Shown here: one piece after another, positions 44,770-53,989 of the stretch
Layout: each line of letters opens with the position of its first letter
Numbering within the stretch: position 1 is the stretch's first letter
From: an uncultured Granulosicoccaceae bacterium
GTDB lineage: Bacteria > Pseudomonadota > Gammaproteobacteria > Granulosicoccales > Granulosicoccaceae
Assembly (NCBI GenBank): GCA_938035525.1
Contig: CALHOI010000003.1
Span: 1 to 64,000 of the forward strand
DNA: 64,000 bases
Reading direction: 5' to 3'
Made by a program: the position numbers and the translations under genes
The notes under the pieces: model-generated
What the model saw: the letters and a program-made list of their open reading frames with translations, nothing else
Database searches by the model: none
What the model was told of the DNA's origin: nothing

Positions 44770-45810
44770 ATCGCGCACGGGACGTAATTGCGCTTGCTCA
44801 TACTCCTGATGAAATTCATCGACCACACGCGCTGCCGATTTGGTTGAAGACAAGCACGCAACATGAAACAAGGCTTCGCCTTCATGCACCAATGGCATGG
44901 TGGTTCGCCCAACCAACACGCCCGATACCTGACTAATGACTTCTTGCTGCGCCTCACCAAACGGGTCTGATACCGACCCTAACGATTCACCACGCTTCAC
45001 TATGGCACCCAACTGTAAGCGTGAGCGAACAATGCCACTTTGTGGGGCTCGCATCCAGACGCTGTCGTTAGCAATCGTGGATTTGACTTTTCCGTCTGAC
45101 TTTGACGGTGGTAGCATTTTCAAATAACGCATAACCCGTAACGAACCTTTAACGCCTGCACGTATAGCAAGCTCGTCAAATCGCAAGGCCTCACCCGCTT
45201 CGTAAAGTAAAACAGGTTTTTCACCCACGGCCGCGCGCAGTGTGCCAGCTCGGGTTTGCGCATCAAGAATCACTGGTGGTGCAAATGCCTTGGCTAAAGG
45301 CAGCAGTTCTTCACTGGCATCTAAATCACAGCGAATTTGCGGTAAGTTTGCACGCCCGGCTGCCGCTGTGTGAAAGTCGATACCGTGAGTGCATTTTTCA
45401 ATGATCTCACTCATGAAAGTTTCTGCCAGGCGCGACGCCATGGTGCCGCGATCAGAACCTGGAAACGATCGGTTTAAATCACGCCGATCGGGCAAATAGC
45501 GCGACTGCGAAAAAAAGCCATACACATTGACTACAGGCACTGCCACCAGCGTGCCATTGAGTCGGTTAAGTGTTTTGGTTCCCAGTAGCCGCCGAATAAT
45601 TTCGATGCCGTTTATCTCATCTCCGTGAATGGCTGCACTAACAAATAATGTAGGGCCAGCATTGCGACCGTTAATCACATGCACAGGCATGGACACCGAT
45701 GTGTGCGTGTACATGGGCGGCAAAGGCAAATCAATGTACTGACGTTTACCCGGCGCAACCGTCACTCCCGCTATGGTAATAGCTTCATTCTTTTTAAGCG
45801 CTTCGATCAC
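44764..45810 (-). CDS. AstE/aspartoacylase-family zinc carboxypeptidase-like enzyme
   Basis: 348 aa, starting at a GTG that shares one base with the RimK stop. Zinc-binding His62 and Glu65 in AAIHGDEINGIE, with the third ligand in HGIDFHTAAAGR. Succinylglutamate desuccinylase/aspartoacylase-type enzymes cleave N-acyl amino acids; in this gene neighbourhood the substrate may be a glutamylated or acylated product of the RimK ligase (inference). The C-terminal part (about 255-345) has a lipoyl-like barrel sequence (SGIVRSRLQLGAIVKRGESLG) seen in this subgroup. Last gene of a four-gene overlapping operon. Confidence 0.87.
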   Translation of the reverse strand: MIEALKKNEAITIAGVTVAPGKRQYIDLPLPPMYTHTSVSMPVHVINGRNAGPTLFVSAAIHGDEINGIEIIRRLLGTKTLNRLNGTLVAVPVVNVYGFFSQSRYLPDRRDLNRSFPGSDRGTMASRLAETFMSEIIEKCTHGIDFHTAAAGRANLPQIRCDLDASEELLPLAKAFAPPVILDAQTRAGTLRAAVGEKPVLLYEAGEALRFDELAIRAGVKGSLRVMRYLKMLPPSKSDGKVKSTIANDSVWMRAPQSGIVRSRLQLGAIVKRGESLGSVSDPFGEAQQEVISQVSGVLVGRTTMPLVHEGEALFHVACLSSTKSAARVVDEFHQEYEQAQLRPVRDL

Positions 45811-46715
45811 TAGCCTTTCCCGCGTGTTTTTGTGCTTCCCAAACGTGCATTTTTTTCTAGTTGTTCAATGATGATGCCGGCCACGTCTTTACCGCTGGCC
45901 GCTTCTATTCCCTCAAGACCTGGAGAGCTATTGACTTCCATCACTAAGGGGCCGCGATCAGAGCGAAGCAAGTCAACACCGGCCACTGAAAGGCCCAATA
46001 TTTTTGCAGCGCTGACGGCTGTTTGCCGTTCTTCGGGAGAGATTTTAACCAGGCTTGCAGAACCACCACGATGCAGGTTTGATCTGAACTCACCTTCTGG
46101 TGCTTGTCGGCGCATAGCGGCCACTACCTTACCGCCAACAACCAGACAACGAATATCAGAGCCCCCTGCTTCTTCAATAAATTCCTGCACTAATATGTTG
46201 GCTTTTAAACCCATAAAAGCCTCAATGACACTTTCTGCCGCTTTTGATGTTTCGGCTAACACGACGCCAATACCCTGTGTACCTTCTAAAAGCTTAATAA
46301 CCAGTGGTGCACCGCCGACCATTTTGACAAGGTCTTTAGTATCGCCGGGCTTGTTGGCAAAACCGGTCACCGGTAAGCCAATTCCCTTTCGCGATAGCAG
46401 CTGTAAAGAACGAAGCTTATCGCGCGATCGAGCCAAAGCCACGGATTCAATCAGTGTGTAGACACCCATAACCTCAAATTGTCGAATAACAGCCGTACCA
46501 TAGGATGTAACCGATGCGCCGATTCTGGGAATAACCGCATCAAAGTCTGTGAGTTGCTGCCCTTCCAGATGCACACTGGGATTACGCGACACAATATTCA
46601 TGTAACAACGCAGCACATCGATTACTTGTACTTCATGACCGCGCGTTTCGGCAGCTTCAATGATTCGACGTGACGAATATAAAGATCGGTTTCGTGAAAG
46701 CAGAGCAATTTTCAT
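45810..46715 (-). CDS. rimK: RimK ATP-grasp glutamate ligase
   Basis: 301 aa (E. coli RimK 300). ATP-grasp ligase that adds glutamate residues to the C-terminus of ribosomal protein S6 and can make poly-alpha-glutamate. N-terminus [18 protein letters not shown] is typical; ATP-grasp elements include [15 protein letters not shown] and the metal site [16 protein letters not shown]. The start overlaps the RimB-like gene stop by 4 bases, so coupling is tight. The neighbouring protease and deacylase suggest controlled addition and removal of the tail. Confidence 0.94.
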   Translation of the reverse strand: MKIALLSRNRSLYSSRRIIEAAETRGHEVQVIDVLRCYMNIVSRNPSVHLEGQQLTDFDAVIPRIGASVTSYGTAVIRQFEVMGVYTLIESVALARSRDKLRSLQLLSRKGIGLPVTGFANKPGDTKDLVKMVGGAPLVIKLLEGTQGIGVVLAETSKAAESVIEAFMGLKANILVQEFIEEAGGSDIRCLVVGGKVVAAMRRQAPEGEFRSNLHRGGSASLVKISPEERQTAVSAAKILGLSVAGVDLLRSDRGPLVMEVNSSPGLEGIEAASGKDVAGIIIEQLEKNARLGSTKTRGKG

Positions 46716-47188
46716 GATCCTGTCTCATTGTTGGATGAGTAAATAAGACGTGTTGACTTACGCCCGCATAAAAACGATGCAGCAGGGTCAACCACAACAC
46801 CTTCAGCCAATGCCGTTCGCCCTATCAGCATTCTGAATAACATGCTGTTGCGCTCGGTCAGGGTTATGTCTATGTCTCTTTCAAGATTTCCCAGAATCAA
46901 TTTAGAGCTGATAACGTAACGACTTTCCGTGTGTCCACCAGAGTCTGATACTGACCTGATATCAACCAGTGGCGCTTGCGCTCGTATGGTCACGGTTTTA
47001 TTGCGCTGCACAGGCTGAACGGTGAAGCTCACGACATCAAGGCCATCCACTTTTTCTCTGACAATGTCGATTGCATGCAAGGCAGACGTTCTTGCGCCCG
47101 TATCCACTTTCACTTTTACAGCTGGTATGCCAAGCTCAGGCAAAACCGCCCACTCTCGCCATCCAACTGTGATTGAACTTAAACTCAT
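46712..47188 (-). CDS. RimB-like ATP-dependent zinc protease family protein
   Basis: 158 aa. Retropepsin-like fold with the active-site motif [14 protein letters not shown] (Asp29) near the N-terminus and [13 protein letters not shown] and [15 protein letters not shown] further on. The family name 'ATP-dependent zinc protease' is historical; the DTG motif points to an aspartic-type fold. In Pseudomonas RimB acts with RimK on S6 tails (family knowledge). Overlaps its neighbours by 4 bases on both sides. Confidence 0.87.
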   Translation of the reverse strand: MSLSSITVGWREWAVLPELGIPAVKVKVDTGARTSALHAIDIVREKVDGLDVVSFTVQPVQRNKTVTIRAQAPLVDIRSVSDSGGHTESRYVISSKLILGNLERDIDITLTERNSMLFRMLIGRTALAEGVVVDPAASFLCGRKSTRLIYSSNNETGS

Positions 47189-47832
47189 TTTAGACTCTCG
47201 GGGCGGTAAACAAAATCGGCGTCTGTAGACTTTGATAACACCAATTCAGCATTAGGTATATCGTTTTGCAACGCTCGCGTGAGCGCGGCGGCTTCATCGA
47301 GCCCATGGTGTAACCAACGTTCGACCAGGCGTTCTTTTAGTGTCTGCATAGGTACATCTATGCGAACCGTAAAATCAAAGTATTGATGAAGATCTTGCCA
47401 ACCCGGTTCATCGAGCAACAAATAATTACCTTCAATCAACACGACATCGTGCTCACTACCAATCTTTATAGCGCAATTTCGCGACAAATCGCTGGCACGA
47501 TCAAATTCGGGGGCATAGACCGGTGATTCCCGGGTGTTTAATCGAATCAGCAGTGAGCGCAGACCACCAAGATCAAACGTGTGTGGTGCCCCTTTTCTGG
47601 GCCGCAAACCCGAACGATCAAGCTGAACATTATCAAGATGAAACCCGTCCATTGGAATACCCACGACTCGGTTTTCGCCATGCTGTTTTTGCAAATTCTC
47701 TACTAATTGAGCCTGCAGCGTGCTTTTGCCCGAGGCTGGCGGACCGGCTATTGCGATCAGTTTTCGACCACCCGGCTGCGTTTCTGAAATGATCGATTCG
47801 ATACGCTGGCTTAATTCGGTATAAGAAGTCAT
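47185..47832 (-). CDS. P-loop kinase, uridine kinase/phosphoribulokinase-like (YggC/FrcK group)
   Basis: 215 aa from ATG 47832 (frame open 7 codons further). Walker A is AGPPASGKST; the lid/substrate region has GIPMDGFHLDN and RKGAPHTFD; Walker B-like VVLIEGNYLLLDEPGW. These match the YggC/FrcK group, which includes sugar and pantothenate-like kinases. Substrate unknown. It is the first gene of the RimK operon with an ATGA overlap, an association worth noting since a small-molecule kinase is not part of known RimK biology. Confidence 0.83.
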   Translation of the reverse strand: MTSYTELSQRIESIISETQPGGRKLIAIAGPPASGKSTLQAQLVENLQKQHGENRVVGIPMDGFHLDNVQLDRSGLRPRKGAPHTFDLGGLRSLLIRLNTRESPVYAPEFDRASDLSRNCAIKIGSEHDVVLIEGNYLLLDEPGWQDLHQYFDFTVRIDVPMQTLKERLVERWLHHGLDEAAALTRALQNDIPNAELVLSKSTDADFVYRPESLK

Positions 47833-47951
47833 ATGAGCAGTATATGCCCACAATGCACTGAAACGGGTATGTTTTCGACGTGAATATAAGCTACGATTAA
47901 TGTTGCAAACTAACGTGAAAACACAGCAAAGATTTTAAGGAGTAAAAAATC

Positions 47952-48563
47952 ATGAGTAACGACCCCTACGCAGCCCCATCGGCGAACCTGGATAACAGCG
48001 CCAGCGCTGCCACTATTCAAACTTCAACATGGTCAGCCAGGGGCCGTCTGTCGGTGTTGTCATACCTTGGTCAGCTATTTGCGGCCTTGCTGGTTTTCTT
48101 CGTTGTTCTTGGTGTGTTGGGGACAATTGCTACATTCATTTTGGGTGGTCCTGATGGTATCACCAGCATGATGCAAGGCGATGACTTCTCCAGTCCCAGT
48201 CCCCTACTGATCGTATTGATGCTGATTGGTCTCGCTTTATTTATCGCCTTCATATACGTCACCGTGTGTTTGATGATAAAGCGCCTACACGACAGAAATC
48301 ACAGCGGCTGGTGGTCATTGCTGGTATTCGTTGGCTCATTTATTCCTATCGTTAATATTGTTGTGTTTATTGGTAGCCTTTACATCATGCTCTGGCCCGG
48401 TCATAAACACGCCAATCGTTTCGGCGCACCACGTACCACTCGCGGCTGGGAAAAGGTACTGGGTATTTTATATATCCTGTTCTTCGTCATCGCTATTGTG
48501 GCCGGTATTGCCGGAGGCGCTGCCATGATGACCGGCATGGCCGGATTACCAATGCCTAATTAA
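47952..48563 (+). CDS. DUF805 membrane protein
   Basis: 203 aa with about four membrane helices (45-72, 92-113, 124-147, 166-190). The DUF805 signature RLHDRNHSGWW sits between helices 2 and 3. The N-terminus MSNDPYAAPSANL is a Pro/Asn-rich cytoplasmic leader often seen in this family. A strong AAGGAG lies 9 bases upstream. Function unknown. It is followed by the RDD-to-DUF58 operon 43 bases downstream and may be its first gene. Confidence 0.85.
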   Translation: MSNDPYAAPSANLDNSASAATIQTSTWSARGRLSVLSYLGQLFAALLVFFVVLGVLGTIATFILGGPDGITSMMQGDDFSSPSPLLIVLMLIGLALFIAFIYVTVCLMIKRLHDRNHSGWWSLLVFVGSFIPIVNIVVFIGSLYIMLWPGHKHANRFGAPRTTRGWEKVLGILYILFFVIAIVAGIAGGAAMMTGMAGLPMPN

Positions 48564-48606
48564 CGCGGCTACTGGTTAATCCACTGGATGTCAGTCAACC
48601 GGATGT

Positions 48607-49338
48607 ATGCCCATTAGCAAAGCGGTAGACACGCTCCACACAGTGGAAACGCCTGAGGGTGCACTGTTACAAATTGCCGTTGCCGGCCCGGTCATCCGAG
48701 GGATGGCCTGGCTGATAGACGGCACAATACGCACAGTGATTCTGTTTATCCTTGGCATGATTGCGGGCGGAACAGCCGACGGTGCGGACAATGGCTATGC
48801 ATTTTTTGGCATTTTTTTGATTGCGCAGTTCCTTTTGAACTGGTTTTACTCCACGGCATTTGAAGCAATGACTGGCACAACGCCGGGCAAAAAAGCATTC
48901 GGCTTGTGGGTAGTACACGACAATGCCACCCCAATCACTTTATCCGGTGCACTGATTAGAAATTTTTTACGGGTTGTCGACAGCCTGCCATTTTTTTATA
49001 TGGTTGGCTTAACTTGTATGATGTTCGACAATCGCTTTAGAAGACTGGGAGACTTGGCGGCCGGTACGTTGGTCATTTATCGAGATCAGGCTGCCACGCC
49101 CTCTACATTCTCGCACCAAGTCAGCTCCCCTCCACCCGAATGGTTAAGCCGCGAACAACGTCAATCCATCGTTGATTTTGCCGAGCGCAGCAGCAACTTG
49201 TCAGCCGAGCGACAAATGGAGCTTGCCAGCGTGCTCAGTCACCTTATAGAAGACAATGAAGACCCAGTACACACACTAAAAAGTTGGGCCCAGTGGATAC
49301 TGCGAGGACAATCAGATGCTCAATCAGCAGGTATTTGA
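48607..49338 (+). CDS. RDD-family membrane protein
   Basis: 243 aa. RDD core with three membrane segments at about 28-47, 58-80 and 117-135. The Arg and Asp-type signature positions appear in MAWLIDG and MFDNRFRRLGDLAAGTLVIYR. A soluble C-terminal tail (about 150-243) is charged and likely cytoplasmic. RDD proteins include ion/proton antiporters, but in MoxR operons they are thought to act in envelope complexes. It overlaps the SpoIIM-like gene by 23 bases. Confidence 0.85.
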   Translation: MPISKAVDTLHTVETPEGALLQIAVAGPVIRGMAWLIDGTIRTVILFILGMIAGGTADGADNGYAFFGIFLIAQFLLNWFYSTAFEAMTGTTPGKKAFGLWVVHDNATPITLSGALIRNFLRVVDSLPFFYMVGLTCMMFDNRFRRLGDLAAGTLVIYRDQAATPSTFSHQVSSPPPEWLSREQRQSIVDFAERSSNLSAERQMELASVLSHLIEDNEDPVHTLKSWAQWILRGQSDAQSAGI

Positions 49339-50302
49339 GCAACAATACGAAAAGGATTGGCAGCGTCTTGACAGCGCTTTACAAAAACTTGAATCACGAC
49401 GCCTGTGGCACAAACGCGCATCCGATAACATTGACTTACCCACCTTATACGCAGCACTGTGTCAGCAGCACTCGCTGGCATTAAGTCGTGGTTATAGTCA
49501 TGCGCTAACCAACCGCCTGCACGATCTGATTGTTCGCGCACATCATCAACTATACAAGCATCGGGCTCATGTGTTAGAAAAAATGATGCAGTTTTTTGGC
49601 GGCGGCTTTGCCTCAGCGTTAAGAGCGCAATACAAATTACTGACCGTGGCCAGTTTACTGTTTTTTGTTCCAACACTGGTTTGCGGTGTGCTTGCAGCTT
49701 ATTCAGTGGATTTTGCCGACTTGTTTATGGGGGCAAGACAACGCTTTATGTTGGAACAGATGTATGACCCTGCCAACGATTCAATCAGGCCAGCAGGCCT
49801 GGAATCTCAAACCAATCTGTATATGTTCGGGTATTACATTGCCAATAACATTGGCATCGACTTTCGTGTGTTTGCCAGCGGTATCATGTACTGCGTCGGC
49901 AGTGTGTTTTTCCTGGTGTTTAATGGCATTCACATTGGCGCGGCAGCCGGGCACTTAACAGCGCTTGGCTATAACGAAACCTTTTGGGGTTTTGTTGCCG
50001 GGCACAGCGCACCTGAACTAATCGCTTTGTGTATCAGCGGAACGGCAGGACTCATGCTGGGCATGGCACTGATAAAACCGGGCAGGCAAACTCGACGCCT
50101 GGCCTTAACCCGGGCCGCTAAAAATGCAGTGCCTATTATAATTGGCGCCGGACTTATGACCTTGTTCGCCGCTTTTATAGAAGCTTATTGGTCCGCTAAT
50201 AATATGCCCTTTAAAATAAAGATTATCGTGGGTGTGGCTTTGTGGGTGCTAACTATTGCCTACCTTGCGCTTTCGGGTCGAGGCAAAAAACACCATGGCT
50301 GA
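49316..50302 (+). CDS. SpoIIM/DUF95-family integral membrane protein
   Basis: 328 aa. The N-terminal ~95 residues are a soluble helical region; then about five or six membrane helices beginning near 108 (LTVASLLFFVPTLVCGVLAAY). The conserved family stretch FNGIHIGAAAGHLTALG and GHSAPELIALCISGTAGLMLG is present. Bacillus SpoIIM takes part in peptidoglycan degradation during engulfment; in non-sporulating bacteria the homologue sits with MoxR/DUF58 genes and its role is unknown. Confidence 0.87.
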   Translation: MLNQQVFEQQYEKDWQRLDSALQKLESRRLWHKRASDNIDLPTLYAALCQQHSLALSRGYSHALTNRLHDLIVRAHHQLYKHRAHVLEKMMQFFGGGFASALRAQYKLLTVASLLFFVPTLVCGVLAAYSVDFADLFMGARQRFMLEQMYDPANDSIRPAGLESQTNLYMFGYYIANNIGIDFRVFASGIMYCVGSVFFLVFNGIHIGAAAGHLTALGYNETFWGFVAGHSAPELIALCISGTAGLMLGMALIKPGRQTRRLALTRAAKNAVPIIIGAGLMTLFAAFIEAYWSANNMPFKIKIIVGVALWVLTIAYLALSGRGKKHHG

Positions 50303-51788
50303 TGTCAGAAACCTGGCCGTTCTGCCCAGGCCTCGCACAGCCTGGCAAGCAATGGATGCTGGATTCACTCTGGCCAGAATGCACTTCATCTCATTGAGTG
50401 TGCTTTGGCTTTGTTTTGCAGTCCCGGTTTTCCTGTTGACTGCAGCCATCCAATACTGGCTTGGCTGGTCGTTAATGATATTTTTTTGGTGGTGGCTAAA
50501 ACCACTGTACGAACTGCCAATACATTTTTATTTATCGCGCGCCTTGTTCAGCGAGCCTATCGCCAAAAAAGAAGCGCTAAAACTAACCTTTAAACATTTT
50601 TGGTTATTATGCAAAACCTATTTAACCTATGCCCGATTTAGCGGCAAGCGATCTATGTCTTATGGTGTGGTTTTTTTAGAAAAACTACCGCTAAAGCTGC
50701 GCTCTGCTCGAATAGAAACGATGACCATGGTCACCACAAGACACTACTTGCTTATGACCGTGTGTTTGCACATTGAAGTCTTCTTGACCTATGCCGTTAT
50801 CGCGATTGTTGCTTATTTATTCTTCCCCGATATTGTCAGTCAGTTTAATTGGATCCGTTTTCTCACCAGTGCTGAAACGGCAGAATATGACCCCTACTTC
50901 ATTGCCGCTTCTTTCTCATCTGTTATTGCCGGTGCGCTGGTTGCACCATTCTATGTAGCGGCCGGTTTTATGATTTACATCAATCGACGCATGCATTTAG
51001 AAGCCTGGGACATTGAGCACCGGTTTCGAAACATAACACCCAGAACGCGCAGCGCTCTGACAGGCACACTGATTTGCTTGTTGTGTGTGTTACCGGGTGA
51101 AAAAGCCATGGCTGAGGACCGAGCGCAATACTTGCCGTCAAAACCCGACGTTGAGACGAGTGTTATTGAGGTTATGTCTTCTGATGACTTTGGTGTCATG
51201 AAGACGCGTAAAGTACCAAAATTTAATGTTGAAAAAGAAGAACAACAAGAGGAAAAACTTGACCCCAGTTTTATCCAGTGGCTCACCGATATTACAAGCT
51301 CAGTTGCTGGTGCGTTAAGAATACTGATTTGGGGTGCTGCCATTTTGTTCGTGTCGCTGCTGATTTACACCCTGTTTAAATTTAAGCGCCCAACATCGAA
51401 ATCAAGCCATGCGCTGCAGCGCGGCAGCCGCGACAAAGAAGGTGCAAAAAGTCACCCGCTCACTCAAGATTTACCACACGATATTGTGGCCACAGCACAA
51501 AGGTTCTTGCAGCAAGGCGAGCGTCGACAAGCCTTGAGTGTGCTGTTTAGGGGTGCATTGCGCGCCATTATGACCGAGTACAATCTGAAAATTACCAGCG
51601 GTGCCACTGAGTCCGATTGTCAGGCAAGCGTGTCTGAGGTTGCAAATGCAAATCAAACAACAACATTCTCGGCCCTGATGAATCTATGGCAACAGGAAGC
51701 CTACGCCAATCAGCCTCAGGATGAGCAACAAATTAAATTACTTATTGATGATTGGCGCGATGCATTTGGTGGGTCGCCAAGGGTATGA
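50295..51788 (+). CDS. DUF4129-domain membrane protein
   Basis: 497 aa from ATG 50295 (8-base overlap with the previous gene). Several membrane helices in the first 260 residues (about 30-75, 150-180, 215-240), a periplasmic segment with acidic and Lys-rich patches (about 270-340), another helix near 350-370, and a cytoplasmic C-terminal DUF4129 domain (about 385-497; RRQALSVLFRGALRAIM). In related operons DUF4129 is found alone or fused to transglutaminase-like domains. Likely part of a membrane complex with SpoIIM-like and DUF4350 proteins. Confidence 0.82.
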   Translation: MADVRNLAVLPRPRTAWQAMDAGFTLARMHFISLSVLWLCFAVPVFLLTAAIQYWLGWSLMIFFWWWLKPLYELPIHFYLSRALFSEPIAKKEALKLTFKHFWLLCKTYLTYARFSGKRSMSYGVVFLEKLPLKLRSARIETMTMVTTRHYLLMTVCLHIEVFLTYAVIAIVAYLFFPDIVSQFNWIRFLTSAETAEYDPYFIAASFSSVIAGALVAPFYVAAGFMIYINRRMHLEAWDIEHRFRNITPRTRSALTGTLICLLCVLPGEKAMAEDRAQYLPSKPDVETSVIEVMSSDDFGVMKTRKVPKFNVEKEEQQEEKLDPSFIQWLTDITSSVAGALRILIWGAAILFVSLLIYTLFKFKRPTSKSSHALQRGSRDKEGAKSHPLTQDLPHDIVATAQRFLQQGERRQALSVLFRGALRAIMTEYNLKITSGATESDCQASVSEVANANQTTTFSALMNLWQQEAYANQPQDEQQIKLLIDDWRDAFGGSPRV

Positions 51789-53008
51789 ATCGTCAAATTC
51801 CCATACTGCCCATTTTACTCATGGTCGCCATCGCTGCCGGAGCCTATGGTCTGTATAAGACAGTTGAGTTCGAGGAACAAGCGTATTTTGAATCCCAAAG
51901 TACTGAGGCTAGAAAAAATCCGTATCTGGCAGCCAGCCGCTTTTTAGAAAAACACGGCTTCGCAACCTCAGTTGCACAGAATCGAGGTGTACTAACCAAT
52001 CTGAATATTAGCGACACCGGGATTTTACTACTTGATGATATAAACGAATTAACAGATGTTCGGGAGGTAGAATCATTAGTAAGGTGGATACACTCAGGCG
52101 GTATATTACTGACAAGCCCAGTTGGTGCATACGCGTTTGAGGAGACTAATGTAGCCAATGAACTATTGCAGCAATTTGGCGTAAACACACTCGAGAATAT
52201 CCAATTACTGGAAAATCAGCTCGAAAAACAAAATAATGAAAATGTATTTTACCTGAGTCTAAACGATAAGGATTTCCCCGATGATTTGGCCTTGTCGTCA
52301 AACGACGCACCTTATTTTGTTAACAGTTTTACACATAGCGACGCGGTAAAAACGCTTATTGACTCTCCGGCGTTAATACATAAGTCAATGGGTAAAGGGT
52401 ACTTTACTATTTACTCTGACCCCGCGTTGTTTCGCAACGAGCAGCTCGAACACGTCGATCAGGCCTATGCGCTTTTATGGTTAACACAGCCAGCAAAGTC
52501 CAACACGATGATGGTGGTTTATCAACCCGCCGGCAAACCTGGTTTATTCAAATTACTGTGGAGTAAATTCACCGTCAGTATATTACTGGCCGGGCTGGTG
52601 CTGGCAGGCTTTCTGCGATGGGCATCCAGTCGTCTGGGTCCCGTAGAGCACGAGCTTCCTCCAATCAATAATAACTTGATGGCACACCTACAAGCGCGCG
52701 GCGAATATTGGTATCGCCATAAACACACACCAGACGTGGTGGCGAACGTGCAACAGAGCACCCAGGAAAAACTTGTCCGCAAACAAGGCAAGCTGCGTGA
52801 AAAAAAACCAAGCGGTGCAGATTACAACAACGAAGATCGTGCCGACATCATAAAGCAGGCCAGCAAATTACTGAAATGCTCCACCATAGAAGCTGAAAAA
52901 ATACTGTTTGCTCACACAGCCGGGGATGCAAACATACTGCATGCCAGCCGAGCGCTACAAAAGATAAATCATCAGAAGTTATTCAAGCAACAAAACCCAA
53001 CCGAGTAA
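51785..53008 (+). CDS. DUF4350-domain protein
   Basis: 407 aa from ATG 51785 (ATGA overlap). N-terminal membrane anchor at 4-24, then the DUF4350 domain: NPYLAASRFLEKHGF, GILLLDDINELTD and VRWIHSGGILLTSP, a Rossmann-like fold related to glutamine amidotransferase-like domains but without a catalytic Cys seen. A second helix lies near 261-280 (FTVSILLAGLVLAGF), with a cytoplasmic tail of about 120 residues. Standard companion of DUF4129 and MoxR genes. Confidence 0.83.
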   Translation: MNRQIPILPILLMVAIAAGAYGLYKTVEFEEQAYFESQSTEARKNPYLAASRFLEKHGFATSVAQNRGVLTNLNISDTGILLLDDINELTDVREVESLVRWIHSGGILLTSPVGAYAFEETNVANELLQQFGVNTLENIQLLENQLEKQNNENVFYLSLNDKDFPDDLALSSNDAPYFVNSFTHSDAVKTLIDSPALIHKSMGKGYFTIYSDPALFRNEQLEHVDQAYALLWLTQPAKSNTMMVVYQPAGKPGLFKLLWSKFTVSILLAGLVLAGFLRWASSRLGPVEHELPPINNNLMAHLQARGEYWYRHKHTPDVVANVQQSTQEKLVRKQGKLREKKPSGADYNNEDRADIIKQASKLLKCSTIEAEKILFAHTAGDANILHASRALQKINHQKLFKQQNPTE

Positions 53009-53011
53009 ACT

Positions 53012-53989
53012 GTGCCCATGACTGACCCAAATTCGTTTGCCACGGCCCACCACAATCTTAATAAACTCAAAACCAATTTTGGCCAGGTGGTTATTGGTCA
53101 GGAAAAAACCATTGATGAATTGTTAATCGCCATAGCAGCAGGTGGGCATGTGCTCATTGAAGGCGTTCCTGGATTAGCTAAAACACTGTTAGCGCGGTGT
53201 CTGGCTTTTTCAGCGCAAGCCAGTGATGTGCGTATTCAGTTTACGCCAGACCTTATGCCCAGTGACATAGTGGGTCACGCTATGTTCGACAACGAACAGC
53301 AATCGTTTACTGTTCGCGAGGGGCCCGTTTTTGCCAACGTTGTGGTAGCAGACGAAATTAACCGCGCCCCCGCTAAAACTCAATCGGCTTTGTTGGAGGC
53401 CATGCAAGAGCAACAGGTGAGCATTGAAGGGGAAACGCGTGCATTGCCACAACCCTTTATTGTCATAGCAACGCAAAACCCGATTGAGCAGGAAGGCACT
53501 TACCCGCTTCCACAAGCGCAGCTGGATCGCTTTTTATGCAAAGTTCTCATTGACTACCCCACCGCAGCTGAAGAACTGCGGATGCTGCAAAAAATCACCC
53601 ACGAAAGTATTGCTAATCAACTGGATTTAAGTGGTTTGCAGGCGGTAATCAGTGTCGATGATCTGGTCGCGATTCAACGCGCTGCCAGTTTTATTACAGT
53701 AGACCCTGCTGTTCAGGAGTATGTGGTTAAGATCGTCACCGCGACCCGCGACTGGAGTGGCATCGACATTGGTGCAGGCCCACGTGGCTCCATTGCTTTA
53801 TTGCGTGTAGCACGCGCCCATGCTTTGTTGCACGGCAACGAGTTTGTGACACCAGACAATGTCAAGCACATAGCCACAGCTGTACTGCGGCATCGCGTGC
53901 AGTTAACCCCCGATCTGGAGATTGAAGGCTATTCACCGGATGACGTGATCAATAATTTATTAACCACGGTCGAAGCACCAAGAACGTGA
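53012..53989 (+). CDS. MoxR-family AAA+ ATPase
   Basis: 325 aa; GTG 53012 has the better-spaced GAG upstream, ATG 53018 is the alternative. Walker A GVPGLAKT (51-58), Walker B VVADEINRAP, sensor 1 IATQNPIEQEGTYPLPQAQLD in outline, and the C-terminal lid domain with ARAHALLHG. MoxR ATPases act as chaperones that work with vWA partners in enzyme or envelope maturation. The DUF58 partner follows directly with a 4-base overlap. Confidence 0.95.
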   Translation: MPMTDPNSFATAHHNLNKLKTNFGQVVIGQEKTIDELLIAIAAGGHVLIEGVPGLAKTLLARCLAFSAQASDVRIQFTPDLMPSDIVGHAMFDNEQQSFTVREGPVFANVVVADEINRAPAKTQSALLEAMQEQQVSIEGETRALPQPFIVIATQNPIEQEGTYPLPQAQLDRFLCKVLIDYPTAAEELRMLQKITHESIANQLDLSGLQAVISVDDLVAIQRAASFITVDPAVQEYVVKIVTATRDWSGIDIGAGPRGSIALLRVARAHALLHGNEFVTPDNVKHIATAVLRHRVQLTPDLEIEGYSPDDVINNLLTTVEAPRT

